From Clostridia bacterium (lineage in GTDB: Bacteria; Bacillota; Clostridia; Oscillospirales; Acutalibacteraceae), in the NCBI GenBank assembly GCA_017512465.1, contig JAFWGH010000108.1:1-42184 (forward strand): a stretch of 42,184 nucleotides of DNA, read 5' to 3'. The translations under genes and the position numbers were made by a program. The stretch's first letter is position 1, and every line of letters begins with the position of its first letter. This document shows positions 16,941 to 24,862 of the stretch, piece by piece. Under the pieces are notes generated by a model. It ran no database searches. It was not told the origin of the DNA and worked only from the letters and a program-made list of their open reading frames with translations.

Positions 16941-18150
16941 TTAATATTCCCTGTATCCAGCTGCCGATGCCCTGCACGGCACTTAAAAATACATTTTGCT
17001 CTACACTTTCATACACCGCGAGATTCACCGTGCCGATTGTCTTGTTTTTATATTTTACCGCCGCCTTGCACACAAAGTCGCCGCGTTTCAAAGGTGCTTT
17101 GAGCTCCTTCGGCGGGTCAATCGGTTCGATGGACACATCCTCCGGCTGTGCATTTTTCGGCAGCATGGTATATATGTTGCTCAGTGACATCAAGCGCACT
17201 TTCTCACTACCGCTCGCTTCCTCCACCGGCAAAGCCGCCACCGGTTCAAAGGCTTCCAATACCTTGCGCTTATCCCAATCCTTAAATGCCCATTCAAATA
17301 ATTCCTTTGCATCAAAAAAGGCGGTATTATACTCTTTTCTGTCCTTTGTAAACAAAAGCGGAGCATCTAAAATCACCGCAAGATAAGAGCGGTTATTCTT
17401 TTTTGCCATTGTGATAAGGCATCTGCCCGCCTGCTTGGTATAGCCGGTTTTGATGCCTTTGGCATACGGGTAATAATACTCTTTAAGCGGTTCGTGCAGC
17501 ATGCGGTTGGTATGATAAAACACCGAGCCGTCAAACGCATACTCCGTTGCCGTGGCAATGGTGAGAAATTTTTTATTTTTAAGCGCTTTAAGGGATATGC
17601 GGGTTAAATCCACCGCCGTGGAATAATGATTATCATCATGCAATCCGTCCGGATTGACAAAATGTGTATTTTTGCAGCCGATGGATTTTGCCCATTTGTT
17701 CATCATATCGACAAATTTCGGCACGCTTCCCGCCACACTCTCGGCAAGCACCTGGCAGGCATCACAAGCGGAATGTATCATCGCCAAATATAACAGCTGC
17801 TCAATGCTTACCTTCTCTCCGGCATACAAATATGCCGATTGCGCTCCCGTTCCTCTTACGGCATCTACCGCACTTTGGCTGACAACCACTTGTTTTTCTA
17901 AATTCTTTACCCGGTCGATGACCACCATGGCGGTGGCAACCTTTGTCAGTGATGCCGGATATTTCACTTTGTTCTCATTGCGCTGTGCCAATATCGCATG
18001 ACCCGTCTCGTTTAATGAAACGAGCATAAAGGCATCTGCCTCGACAGCATCATAAATCGTATTCTCTTTTGTCGCGCCGGCTCCGGAATACACAAAGGCG
18101 CTCGAGAGCGCCACGAGCACCGCGAGCAGCGCGCAAACAAATTTTTTCAT
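16933..18150 (-). CDS. D-alanyl-D-alanine carboxypeptidase (DacA/DacF type, S11 family)
   Basis: It trims the terminal D-Ala from peptidoglycan stem peptides outside the cell. The 405-aa protein has a signal peptide (MKKFVCALLAVLVALSSAFVYSGAGA), the S11 catalytic domain and a C-terminal PBP5-like beta domain ending in an amphipathic stretch (IGSWIQGILKK) suited to membrane binding. Motifs: SLTK (Ser67, Lys70) and KTG (234-236). The second motif is SAC (127-129) where S11 enzymes normally have SxN, so the Asn is Cys. ATG at 18150 with GAGGG just upstream is used; the longer frame needs a TTG start. It has its own promoter, which diverges from lexA. Confidence 0.9.
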   Translation of the reverse strand: MKKFVCALLAVLVALSSAFVYSGAGATKENTIYDAVEADAFMLVSLNETGHAILAQRNENKVKYPASLTKVATAMVVIDRVKNLEKQVVVSQSAVDAVRGTGAQSAYLYAGEKVSIEQLLYLAMIHSACDACQVLAESVAGSVPKFVDMMNKWAKSIGCKNTHFVNPDGLHDDNHYSTAVDLTRISLKALKNKKFLTIATATEYAFDGSVFYHTNRMLHEPLKEYYYPYAKGIKTGYTKQAGRCLITMAKKNNRSYLAVILDAPLLFTKDRKEYNTAFFDAKELFEWAFKDWDKRKVLEAFEPVAALPVEEASGSEKVRLMSLSNIYTMLPKNAQPEDVSIEPIDPPKELKAPLKRGDFVCKAAVKYKNKTIGTVNLAVYESVEQNVFLSAVQGIGSWIQGILKK

Positions 18151-18181
18151 ATTACCCTCAAACAATTAAAATATATGTCAT

Positions 18182-18210
18182 ATTATAGCATTTTTGCGCA
18201 AATATGTCAC
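18182..18210 (-). promoter_or_regulatory. Promoter of the D-Ala-D-Ala carboxypeptidase gene
   Basis: On the minus strand GTGACA (18210-18205), a 17-base spacer and TATAAT (18187-18182) with an extended TGC in front of the -10 make a strong promoter 32 bases upstream of the ATG. Confidence 0.75.
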
Positions 18211-18257
18211 GCTGCTTTTGAAAAAAGTCACATTTTACCAAAAAAAAGAAAAACTTT

Positions 18258-18271
18258 CGAACAAATGTTTG
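18258..18271. promoter_or_regulatory. LexA (SOS) box upstream of lexA
   Basis: CGAACAAATGTTTG matches the Gram-positive SOS box (CGAACRNRYGTTY) and is close to palindromic. It overlaps the -35 region of the lexA promoter, so LexA would block its own transcription and that of the downstream Ogt-like gene. Confidence 0.88.
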
Positions 18272-18297
18272 CTTTTTTTAAAAAAGTATGTTATAAT
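18269..18297 (+). promoter_or_regulatory. lexA promoter
   Basis: TTGCTT (18269-18274), 17 bases, then TATAAT (18292-18297) with an extended -10 TG at 18289-18290. The weak -35 is covered by the LexA box and the extended -10 may compensate for it. Confidence 0.7.
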
Positions 18298-18331
18298 GCT
18301 TTGCGTGAGAGAATAATTAAGGAGTTTTATG

Positions 18332-18922
18332 ATGGCAATCAGTAAAACACAAAAAAAGATATATGACTTTTTGCGCCAAAAGGCAATGGAGGGCGTACCG
18401 CCGAGTGTGCGCGAAATTTGCGCCGCAGTCGGTTTAAGCTCCACCTCCTCGGTACAGGCAGGCTTAGATGCACTCGAAAGAGAGGGCTACATCACGCGTG
18501 ACCCGATGCACAAGAGAAGCATCCGCATCAACGGCATGGCGGAAAATGTAAATCATGTGCCGCTGCTCGGCACTGTTACTGCCGGTCAGCCGGTGCTCGC
18601 ATTTGAGGATGTTATGGATTACATCCCTTATAATGGTCCCGCTTCCACCTCTTCCGACTTGTTCGCACTCAAAGTGCGTGGCGAGAGTATGTTAAATGCC
18701 GGTATTTTTGATGGCGATATTGCCGTGGTAGAGCGCACCCCCTATGCCAATAACGGGGATATTGTGGTGGCGCTGGTCGGCGATGAAGCAACCGTGAAAA
18801 CCTTTTATAAGGAAGACGGGCATTTCCGCTTACAGCCGGAAAACGATGCGTATGAACCGATTATTGTCAGCGAAGTTGCTATTTTGGGCAAATTAAAATC
18901 TATCATTCGGTATTACTCATGA
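18332..18922 (+). CDS. lexA: SOS repressor LexA
   Basis: LexA represses DNA-damage genes and cleaves itself when RecA filaments form. The 196-aa protein has an N-terminal winged helix (PPSVREICAAVGLSSTSSVQAGLDALE is the recognition region) and a C-terminal S24 peptidase-like domain. The self-cleavage site is Ala84-Gly85 in VTAGQP, the nucleophile is Ser119 in GESM and the general base is Lys156 in VKTFY. AAGGAG lies seven bases before ATG 18332; the adjacent ATG at 18329 is also possible. Its stop overlaps the next gene's start as ATGA. Confidence 0.95.
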   Translation: MAISKTQKKIYDFLRQKAMEGVPPSVREICAAVGLSSTSSVQAGLDALEREGYITRDPMHKRSIRINGMAENVNHVPLLGTVTAGQPVLAFEDVMDYIPYNGPASTSSDLFALKVRGESMLNAGIFDGDIAVVERTPYANNGDIVVALVGDEATVKTFYKEDGHFRLQPENDAYEPIIVSEVAILGKLKSIIRYYS

Positions 18923-19392
18923 TATATAAAAGCATTTTTTCCTCTCCGCTCGGCTATTTGGAGCTTTGTTCCGACGGCGGCGAAGCAATCACAAGAGCAT
19001 ATTTTACCTCCGCACCCTCTGCTGAGTATACGCAAAACACCTTAACCGAAACCGCTGCAAAGCAGCTGGGCGAATACTTTGAAGGGAAACGCCGCAGCTT
19101 TGATGTGCCGCTCTCCCCGGAAGGCACGGAATTTGAAAAGCAGGTGTGGATGGCATGTGCGCAAATACCTTACGGCGAAGCGCGCACCTATAAGGAGCTT
19201 GCTATCGCTATCGGCGATGACAAGGCGGCGCGCAAGGTCGGGCAGGCAGTGGATGCAAACCCGATTGTGCTCTTTATTCCCACCCACCGCGTTAAGGGAA
19301 AAGCAAGCTTACTTGCCGCCCTCGGTGCGGAATATGCAATAAACGAAGCGCTATACGGTGCGGAAGTGAATTACAAGAAGAAACAGCCTTGA
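18919..19392 (+). CDS. Ogt/MGMT-fold protein lacking the catalytic Cys (alkyltransferase-like protein)
   Basis: The 157-aa protein has the layout of O6-alkylguanine-DNA alkyltransferases: a small N-terminal domain (FSSPLGYLELCSD), then EFEKQVWMACAQIPYGEARTYKELA, a helix-turn-helix region (KAARKVGQAV) and the active-site segment NPIVLFIPTHRVKGK. In true alkyltransferases this reads PCHRV; here residue 122 is Thr (codon ACC), so alkyl transfer is not expected. The segment after it (SLLAALGAEYAINEAL) only loosely follows the family GGYxxGLxxK pattern. Alkyltransferase-like proteins with Trp or Ala at this position bind O6-alkylguanine and hand the lesion to nucleotide excision repair. The 4-base overlap with lexA places it under SOS control. 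A decayed Ogt is the alternative. Confidence 0.82.
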   Translation: MIYKSIFSSPLGYLELCSDGGEAITRAYFTSAPSAEYTQNTLTETAAKQLGEYFEGKRRSFDVPLSPEGTEFEKQVWMACAQIPYGEARTYKELAIAIGDDKAARKVGQAVDANPIVLFIPTHRVKGKASLLAALGAEYAINEALYGAEVNYKKKQP

Positions 19393-19407
19393 GGGGCTGT
19401 TTCTTTT
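19377..19407 (+). terminator. Terminator of the lexA operon
   Basis: AAACAGCC (19381-19388) pairs with GGCTGTTT (19395-19402), extended on both sides by the flanking AGAAG and CTTTT. The hairpin contains the stop codon of the Ogt-like gene. Confidence 0.8.
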
Positions 19408-19426
19408 ACAAATAAGTATTTGTCGA

Positions 19427-19452
19427 GCTGTTCAAAGCGCGCTTTGAACAGC
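19427..19452. repeat. Perfect 26-bp palindrome
   Basis: Each 13-base half (GCTGTTCAAAGCG) is the exact reverse complement of the other, with no loop. Its location 20 bases after the lexA-operon terminator suggests a repeat boundary or protein-binding site rather than a terminator. Confidence 0.8.
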
Positions 19453-19488
19453 AGTTTGGAGTTTGAAGAGTGGAGTTTGGAGTTAAGG

Positions 19489-19599
19489 GAGGGCTCTGCC
19501 CTCACCCGAGTTAAATGTGCGGCAAATGCCGCACTAATAAGGAATAGAGCGAACGACAAATAGGGCTCCCGAAAAGTATTGCGTAGCAAACTTTTTGGG
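19489..19599. repeat. Cluster of three short hairpins
   Basis: GAGGGC-TCT-GCCCTC (19489-19503), GTGCGGC-AAAT-GCCGCAC (19517-19534) and CCCGAAAAGT / ACTTTTTGGG (19568-19577 with 19590-19599, one G-U pair, with a smaller TTGC/GCAA hairpin in its loop) follow one another. None carries a terminator U-tract. Confidence 0.65.
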
Positions 19600-19622
19600 A
19601 AGAGGACAAGCAAACGAAGCAA

Positions 19623-19897
19623 GGGTAAAAGCTGCCAAGCCTTAACAGGTTTAGGTCGCCCGTTTTTCACTTATGCCGCGTTAAAACACCTTGTAATACC
19701 CGCGTATTACTGCGCTGTTTTGCCTTGCCTAAGCAAAAAACAGGCTGACCAAAACTGCGCAGCATCTCTCGCTTAGGAATTTTTGTGATAATTTGCTTGA
19801 TTTTGATGCCGCTTGGCTAACGCCAAGCAAAGAAAAAGCGAGGAAATTAGCCTAAAAGAGCAAGCGAGAGACTATTAAGGTTTGACAACTTTTACCC
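19623..19897. repeat. Foldback element B: three-armed imperfect inverted-repeat structure
   Basis: Arm P1 pairs 19623-19648 with 19872-19897 (26 positions, 22 identical after reverse-complementing). Inside it, arm P2 pairs 19647-19667 with 19735-19756 and encloses GTAATAC-CCGC-GTATTAC (19693-19710). Arm P3 pairs TCTCTCGCTT (19765-19774) with AAGCGAGAGA (19862-19871) and encloses the apical hairpin GCTTGGC-TAAC-GCCAAGC (19811-19828). P3 ends exactly where the P1 right arm begins. The result is a three-way-junction fold. It is either a non-coding repeat (MITE-like) or a structured RNA; sequence alone does not decide. Confidence 0.65.
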
Positions 19898-20028
19898 GGA
19901 AAGGTTCTGCTTGCAAACCTTTGTCACTTGCGTAGTTTGTTTGGACGAGCGGGTGTTCCCGCCCTTCATTCTTCATTTTTCATTATTCTTTATTCATTGC
20001 GAGCGAAGCGAGCTTTTGTGAGGTATTT

Positions 20029-20688
20029 ATGTTTGAAGTCTATAAAGAAGATATGGCGTGCATTAAGGATAGAGATCCTGCAGCAAAATCTTCTTTGGAA
20101 ATATTGTTGTGCTATCCCGGGTTTAAAGCCATTCGGGCTTATCGGCGCGCACATAAGCTGTATTTAAAAGGGCATTTTTTGAGAGCCAGATTAATATCAC
20201 AGCGCTGTGCCTACAAAACCGGTATTGAAATCCATCCGGGTGCCACGATTGGCAAGCGCTTCTTTATTGACCACGGTCACGGCGTGGTGATCGGGGAGAC
20301 AACCGAGATTGGTGATGATGTTACCATTTATCAAGGTGTTACCCTTGGCGGTACAGGTAAGGAGACCGGTAAGCGCCACCCGACTATCGGCAATAATGTA
20401 ATGATTGGTGCAGGTGCAAAACTGCTCGGCTCTTTTAAAGTGGGGGATAACACACGTATTGCGGCGGGGTCTGTGGTGCTCAGTGAAGTACCCGCCAATT
20501 CCACCGCTGTCGGCTCACCTGCAAGAGTGGTGCGCACCAAGGGAGAGCGGGTTACAGAGCTCGACCAGGTGCATATTCCCGACCCGGTTATGCGCGAGCT
20601 GCGCAAGCTGCATAAAAAAGTGGACAGACTTTCAAAAGAATTAGATACGATACAGCAAAATGAAGCGGAAGGCAAGGAGAGTAATTAA
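20029..20688 (+). CDS. cysE: Serine O-acetyltransferase
   Basis: It makes O-acetyl-L-serine from serine and acetyl-CoA, the first step of cysteine synthesis. The 219-aa product is the short, Gram-positive form. It has an N-terminal helical part (FEVYKEDMACIKDRDPAAKSS) and a left-handed beta-helix of hexapeptide repeats containing GIEIHPGATIGKRFFIDHG, VIGETTEIGDDVTIYQGVTLGG and KRHPTIGNNVMIGAGAKLLG. His and Asp of the HG/IDHG segments form the active site in this family. GAGG lies six bases before the ATG. It overlaps cysS by one base (TAATG), linking cysteine synthesis to tRNA-Cys charging. Confidence 0.95.
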   Translation: MFEVYKEDMACIKDRDPAAKSSLEILLCYPGFKAIRAYRRAHKLYLKGHFLRARLISQRCAYKTGIEIHPGATIGKRFFIDHGHGVVIGETTEIGDDVTIYQGVTLGGTGKETGKRHPTIGNNVMIGAGAKLLGSFKVGDNTRIAAGSVVLSEVPANSTAVGSPARVVRTKGERVTELDQVHIPDPVMRELRKLHKKVDRLSKELDTIQQNEAEGKESN

Positions 20689-22076
20689 TGTATATTTTTA
20701 ACACATTAAGCAGAAAAAAAGAGCAGTTAAAAACCATCGAGCCCGGAAAAGTGAAAATATATGCCTGCGGACCTACGGTTTATAATTTTATCCATATCGG
20801 CAATGCGCGCCCGATTTGTGTATTTGATACGCTCAGGAGATATTTGGAGTACAGAGGTTTTGAGGTTACCTTTGTGCAGAATTTCACCGATATTGATGAT
20901 AAAATCATTAAGCGTGCGAATGAAGAGGGCAGTACCTACGATAAAATTGCCGAAAAATACATTGCCGAGTATTGGACCGATGTGCAGGGAATGAATGTGC
21001 GCAAGGCGGATATTCACCCGAAGGCAACGGAAAACATTGCCGAGATAATCGAAATGGTTTCCGATTTGCAGGCAAAAGGCTTTGCTTATGAGGTAGAGGG
21101 CGATGTGTATTTCCGCACAAAGAAATTTGCTGAGTACGGTAAGCTTTCTCACCAACCGCTTGAAGATTTGGCGGCGGGCGCAAGAATTGCGATAGGTGAT
21201 ATTAAAGAGGACCCGATGGACTTTGCGCTTTGGAAAGCTGCAAAGCCGGATGAGCCGTATTGGGATTCACCTTGGGGACACGGCAGACCAGGCTGGCATA
21301 TTGAATGCTCCGCAATGAACAGAAAGTATCTGGGCACAACCATTGATATTCACTGCGGCGGGCAAGATTTGATTTTCCCGCACCATGAAAATGAGATTGC
21401 ACAGAGCGAGACCTGTAACGGTGCGCCATTCGCGAATTATTGGATACACAACGGCTATATTAATGTCGATAATGAAAAGATGAGTAAGTCTTTAGGCAAT
21501 TTCAAAACCGTGCGCGATGTGGCGCAGGTGTATGGCTATGAGCCGATACGCTATTTTATCATCAGCGCTCATTACCGCAAGCCGATTAACTACTCAATAG
21601 AGATTATCGAGCAGTGCAAAGCGGCGCTTGAAAGACTGTATAATTGTAAAGAAAACCTTGAAAATTATATTGCTTCTGCCGAAAGTGCTGCTATAGAAGA
21701 AGCGTATAAAGAAGCAGTCGATGCGAAAAAGTCGGATTTTATCGCTTCTATGGATGATGACCTTAATACAGCGGATGCTTTGGCGGCTGTTTTTGAGCTT
21801 GTGCGCCTGGCAAACACGGCAGTGGCAGAAAATAAAGGTAAAGAGAGCGCGGAATATGCGCTGGCGCTATTCAATGAACTGACCGATGTTTTGGGACTTG
21901 TGTACCAAAAGAAGGAAGACAGTTTGGATGAACAGGTGGAAGCCCTTATAGAGCAGCGCACTAAAGCCAGAGCCGAAAAGAATTGGGCGGAGGCGGACCG
22001 CATTCGTGATGAATTGAAGGCAATGGGCATTGTGCTCAAAGATACACCGCAGGGTGTAACCTGGAGCAAAGCTTAA
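20688..22076 (+). CDS. cysS: Cysteinyl-tRNA synthetase
   Basis: It charges tRNA-Cys (class I, monomeric). The 462-aa product has the HIGH equivalent HIGN at residues 36-39, KMSKS at 264-268, and the active-site zinc ligands Cys27, Cys207 (GWHIECSAM), His232 and Glu236 (HHENE). The C-terminal helical domain ends in the usual WAEADRIRDEL segment. AAGGAG inside the cysE 3' end is its ribosome binding site, so translation is probably coupled to cysE. A terminator follows 28 bases after the stop. Confidence 0.96.
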   Translation: MYIFNTLSRKKEQLKTIEPGKVKIYACGPTVYNFIHIGNARPICVFDTLRRYLEYRGFEVTFVQNFTDIDDKIIKRANEEGSTYDKIAEKYIAEYWTDVQGMNVRKADIHPKATENIAEIIEMVSDLQAKGFAYEVEGDVYFRTKKFAEYGKLSHQPLEDLAAGARIAIGDIKEDPMDFALWKAAKPDEPYWDSPWGHGRPGWHIECSAMNRKYLGTTIDIHCGGQDLIFPHHENEIAQSETCNGAPFANYWIHNGYINVDNEKMSKSLGNFKTVRDVAQVYGYEPIRYFIISAHYRKPINYSIEIIEQCKAALERLYNCKENLENYIASAESAAIEEAYKEAVDAKKSDFIASMDDDLNTADALAAVFELVRLANTAVAENKGKESAEYALALFNELTDVLGLVYQKKEDSLDEQVEALIEQRTKARAEKNWAEADRIRDELKAMGIVLKDTPQGVTWSKA

Positions 22077-22104
22077 ATTTATACTTTCGCGTTATATCAT
22101 ATAT

Positions 22105-22136
22105 AGAGATTGTCAGTTTCCGGCAATCTCTATTTT
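22105..22136 (+). terminator. Terminator of cysE-cysS
   Basis: A 10-bp stem AGAGATTGTC / GGCAATCTCT (22105-22114 with 22122-22131, one G-U pair) is followed by ATTTTTA. Confidence 0.8.
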
Positions 22137-22251
22137 TATATCTTTTTCTTGCATATTTTTTATGTTTTTGATAAAATATTTATAATTATGTAACTATTAT
22201 GATTTTTATATTTAAGAGGGGAGTATTGATATTATTCATAGCGAAACAACT

Positions 22252-23127
22252 GTGTTACAGCCGCTGAGCTTTGCGCCGCTGAGTTTATCACAAAAACAGC
22301 AGGTGGAAGCCATTCGCACCGCTTCCGCAAATACCCTATATGTCTATACCTTCACTTCACTTTTTGCCTGGCAAGAGGATGAGCAGTATGAAATATGCCT
22401 GCTCGATGATGCCTTTCTTGTTAAAAACGGTGCAGAGGGAGAACATGCCTATTTATTTCCCTGCGGCAGTGAGAGCGGAAAAAAACAATTGATCGATGCT
22501 TTGCTCGCATATTCACACCCCGTTTTTTATACACTTACTGAGGATGATAAACTTTTTTTAGAAAGAGAGTATCCCGGTCAGTTTGTTTTTGAAGAGTGTC
22601 GCTCCGAGTTCCCGTATTTGTATGATAGACAAGAGCAAACACTCTTGAGCGGGAAACGCTATAAACGATTGCGACATCGCATTAACCAAGGGCGCGCGGT
22701 TGCGCGGCATTGGGACATACAGCCGCTAAGCGAAGAAAATATTGCGCGGGCACTGCGCTTAAATCAGCGCTGGGCGGAGCAGCAGAGCGGTGATGCACTT
22801 GCCGATACGCGTGCAGCACAGGAGGCTTTGAATCATTTTTCCGATTTATCCGTGTGGGGGTTACTCTTTGAAGCGGATGGGGAAGATATAGCCTATGTTG
22901 CCGGCTGTTTTGTGAGCGAAGAAATATTTGATATCAGCTTTTGTAAGGTGTTGGATAATCGCTGTGACTGCTTTGTGAAATGGAGCTTATACAGTGCATT
23001 ACCCCCCGCAGTGAAAATAGTAGATTCCGAAGAAGATTTGGGTTTAGAAGGCTTGCGCAAACATAAAATGCTGCGCATTCCCAAAGAATTGACCCGTGTC
23101 TGGAAAGGCAGTTATATCCATGAGTGA
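22252..23127 (+). CDS. DUF2156-family protein (phosphatidylglycerol lysyltransferase C-terminal domain-like)
   Basis: The 291-aa soluble protein has the features of DUF2156 proteins: a double GNAT-like fold with YTFTSLFAWQEDEQYEICL near residue 35, YLYDRQEQTLLSGKRYKRLRHRINQ in the middle and a C-terminal GLEGLRKHKMLRIP. Relatives transfer an aminoacyl group from tRNA to lipids, but the free-standing clostridial versions are uncharacterised. The start is uncertain. GTG at 22252 fits the family but has no close ribosome binding site, whereas AAGAGGGG at 22214-22221 would serve ATT codons at 22225 or 22231 in the same frame. It overlaps the MATE gene by 8 bases, so the two are probably made together. 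Confidence 0.8.
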   Translation: MLQPLSFAPLSLSQKQQVEAIRTASANTLYVYTFTSLFAWQEDEQYEICLLDDAFLVKNGAEGEHAYLFPCGSESGKKQLIDALLAYSHPVFYTLTEDDKLFLEREYPGQFVFEECRSEFPYLYDRQEQTLLSGKRYKRLRHRINQGRAVARHWDIQPLSEENIARALRLNQRWAEQQSGDALADTRAAQEALNHFSDLSVWGLLFEADGEDIAYVAGCFVSEEIFDISFCKVLDNRCDCFVKWSLYSALPPAVKIVDSEEDLGLEGLRKHKMLRIPKELTRVWKGSYIHE

Positions 23128-24862
23128 TAGCGCATCCGTAATGATGAAAAGCAGAGCGTTTACCGACAAAATGTTTCGTCGGTTATTTTGGCCTACGCTC
23201 ATTTCCACTATCGGCTTGGCACTCGGTGATGTGGCAGATGCGTTGTTTGTCGGTATCCGCTTAGGCAAAGTCGGTCTTGCCACCATGTCCTTAGTGGCGC
23301 CGGTTTATATGGTATATAATGTGCTGGATGTCGGCATTGCCTTGGGTGCCTCTGTAAAGTATACACAAGCACTCGGAAAGGGCGATGCGAAAAAAGGCGT
23401 TGAAATATTCTCGCAAATGCTCATGGTGGCTGTCGCTGTCAGTCTTATGGTAGCCGCTTTAGGTTTATCGCTGATGCCTTACATTTTGAAGCTGCTCGGC
23501 GCGGGAACAGAAGGTAGCGAACTTTGGAACTATACCAAAGAGTACTTGCAAATCATGTTTTTAGGTGCTCCGCTGACCTTTTTATACTTTTTGCTCTATT
23601 ATTGCGTGCGCTGTGATGATAATGCGAAGCTTGCCAGTGCCGGCTTTGCAATCGGTTATTTTACCGATGTTATTGCCAGTGCGGTATTTATTATGGGTTT
23701 TCATTTAGATGTGCGCGGCGCAATTTATGCCACAGTTTTAGGAAAAGCGGTAGGCGTATGTATATTCTTATTGCATTTTACAAGAAAATGGGCGATTTTG
23801 CGCTTTCGCTTTGTTAAACCGGATTTTAAATTGATTTTTTCCGCTTTAAAAACCGGTATGTCCTCATCTGTCGGCTATATCGGTCAATTTGCGGCGCTGC
23901 TTATTGTCAATATCATTTTGATGCGCATGGGCGGTGAAAGTGCGCTTGCCCAGTTAAATGTCGTGCAAAATGTTTCCTATCTTGCACTGGCAATCTATAC
24001 CGTGCTCAGCGATACGGTGCAGCCTTTGAGCGGTACTTTCTTTGCAGAGCATAACAGAACAGCGATTAAGCGTGTGATGTCGCTGGGTATATGGATAGGT
24101 GTAATTGGCGGCGGTGTTATTGCCATATTGTTCGCCATTTTTGCGCCATCGGTGTGCTCTCTGTTCGGCTTAAAGGGTGATACAATTACTGCCGGCGCCT
24201 TTGCGGTGCGTTTGTTTTGCCTTTCCGTTATACCCGCCGGTTTGAATTTAATTTGGAGCGCATGCTTCCAGTCTATTAAGAGAGAAAAATTGGTGCTCAT
24301 GATAAACCAACTGCGCACCTTTGTGTGTTTTTTGGCGTTTGCCGCCGTGCTTTCGCTGTTTGATCTGCAATGGTTCTGGTTCACCTTCTTGGGGGCAGAG
24401 GTACTCACGCTCTTGATTTGGGTGCCGATTGCGCGCAAGCATAAACAAGTCGTTTCCAATAAAGTCTTTACCTATGTTTTAGATACCAATTCGACCAATA
24501 TATCGGAGCTGTTGAGCCTTTCCGAGGCGTTTTGTGAAGAAAACAATGCGAACACGAAGCAAATGTACTGTGTTTCCATATGCATTGAAGAGGTGTGTCA
24601 GGCAATTATTGAAAATGCTTTTCACAGCCAGGGTGATGAATATATCCAGTTAACGCTGTGCTTTGAGCAGGATGGCATGGTCATGATTCATATTCGCGAT
24701 AATGCGGTCAGCTTCAATCCCTTTGCCATGACGATTGGACAAAACTATGATAACGAGGAGCATTTGGCTTCGCTGGGTATTCAAATTGTAAAATCCAAAT
24801 CTAAAAAGTTTTTCTACCGCAGATACGCGGGTTTTAACACCCTGACCGTGGAGGTGGAATAG
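23120..24862 (+). CDS. MATE-family transporter fused to a C-terminal RsbW-like ATPase (HATPase_c) domain
   Basis: The 580-aa protein has a 12-helix MATE exporter region (residues 1-442; PTLISTIGLALGDVADALFVG starts the first repeat) of the kind driving drug or metabolite export by Na+ or H+ antiport. Residues about 450-580 form a cytoplasmic GHKL-type domain like anti-sigma kinases: CIEEVCQAIIENAF as N box, IRDNAVSFNP as G1 box and SLGIQIVKSKSKKFFY as G2 region, ending GFNTLTVEV. The N-box Asn is Gln (residue 494) and the G1 Gly is Ala, so ATP binding may be altered. ATG at 23120 is preferred over GTG at 23096. It lies between DUF2156 and GNAT genes, one gene before an RsbU-type phosphatase. 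Confidence 0.85.
   Translation: MSDSASVMMKSRAFTDKMFRRLFWPTLISTIGLALGDVADALFVGIRLGKVGLATMSLVAPVYMVYNVLDVGIALGASVKYTQALGKGDAKKGVEIFSQMLMVAVAVSLMVAALGLSLMPYILKLLGAGTEGSELWNYTKEYLQIMFLGAPLTFLYFLLYYCVRCDDNAKLASAGFAIGYFTDVIASAVFIMGFHLDVRGAIYATVLGKAVGVCIFLLHFTRKWAILRFRFVKPDFKLIFSALKTGMSSSVGYIGQFAALLIVNIILMRMGGESALAQLNVVQNVSYLALAIYTVLSDTVQPLSGTFFAEHNRTAIKRVMSLGIWIGVIGGGVIAILFAIFAPSVCSLFGLKGDTITAGAFAVRLFCLSVIPAGLNLIWSACFQSIKREKLVLMINQLRTFVCFLAFAAVLSLFDLQWFWFTFLGAEVLTLLIWVPIARKHKQVVSNKVFTYVLDTNSTNISELLSLSEAFCEENNANTKQMYCVSICIEEVCQAIIENAFHSQGDEYIQLTLCFEQDGMVMIHIRDNAVSFNPFAMTIGQNYDNEEHLASLGIQIVKSKSKKFFYRRYAGFNTLTVEVE

Larger units (their letters stand above)
19408..20028. other. Gene-free 620-base stretch rich in hairpins
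   Basis: No convincing gene is visible here. Two open frames (19371-19670 minus and 19928-20167 plus) have low-complexity translations and no ribosome binding site, and the first runs through palindromes. The stretch holds a 26-bp palindrome, a run of short hairpins, the large foldback element B, a TTTGGAGTTTGAAG-type near-repeat at 19456-19484, and an AT-rich segment with several TTCATT-type near-repeats at 19965-19999 just before cysE. No T-box is visible upstream of cysE-cysS. The cysE promoter is not obvious. Confidence 0.7.

Noticed and set aside
19371..19670. A 99-codon minus-strand frame after the Ogt-like gene
   Set aside because: It crosses a terminator, a 26-bp palindrome and several hairpins, has low-complexity translation and no ribosome binding site.
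19393..20028. A T-box or other cysteine-responsive leader upstream of cysE-cysS
   Set aside because: I looked for the T-box conserved AGGGTGG-type sequence and a specifier stem followed by a terminator and found neither.
19928..20167. A 79-codon plus-strand frame overlapping the cysE start
   Set aside because: It overlaps cysE in another frame and begins in repeat-like sequence without a ribosome binding site.
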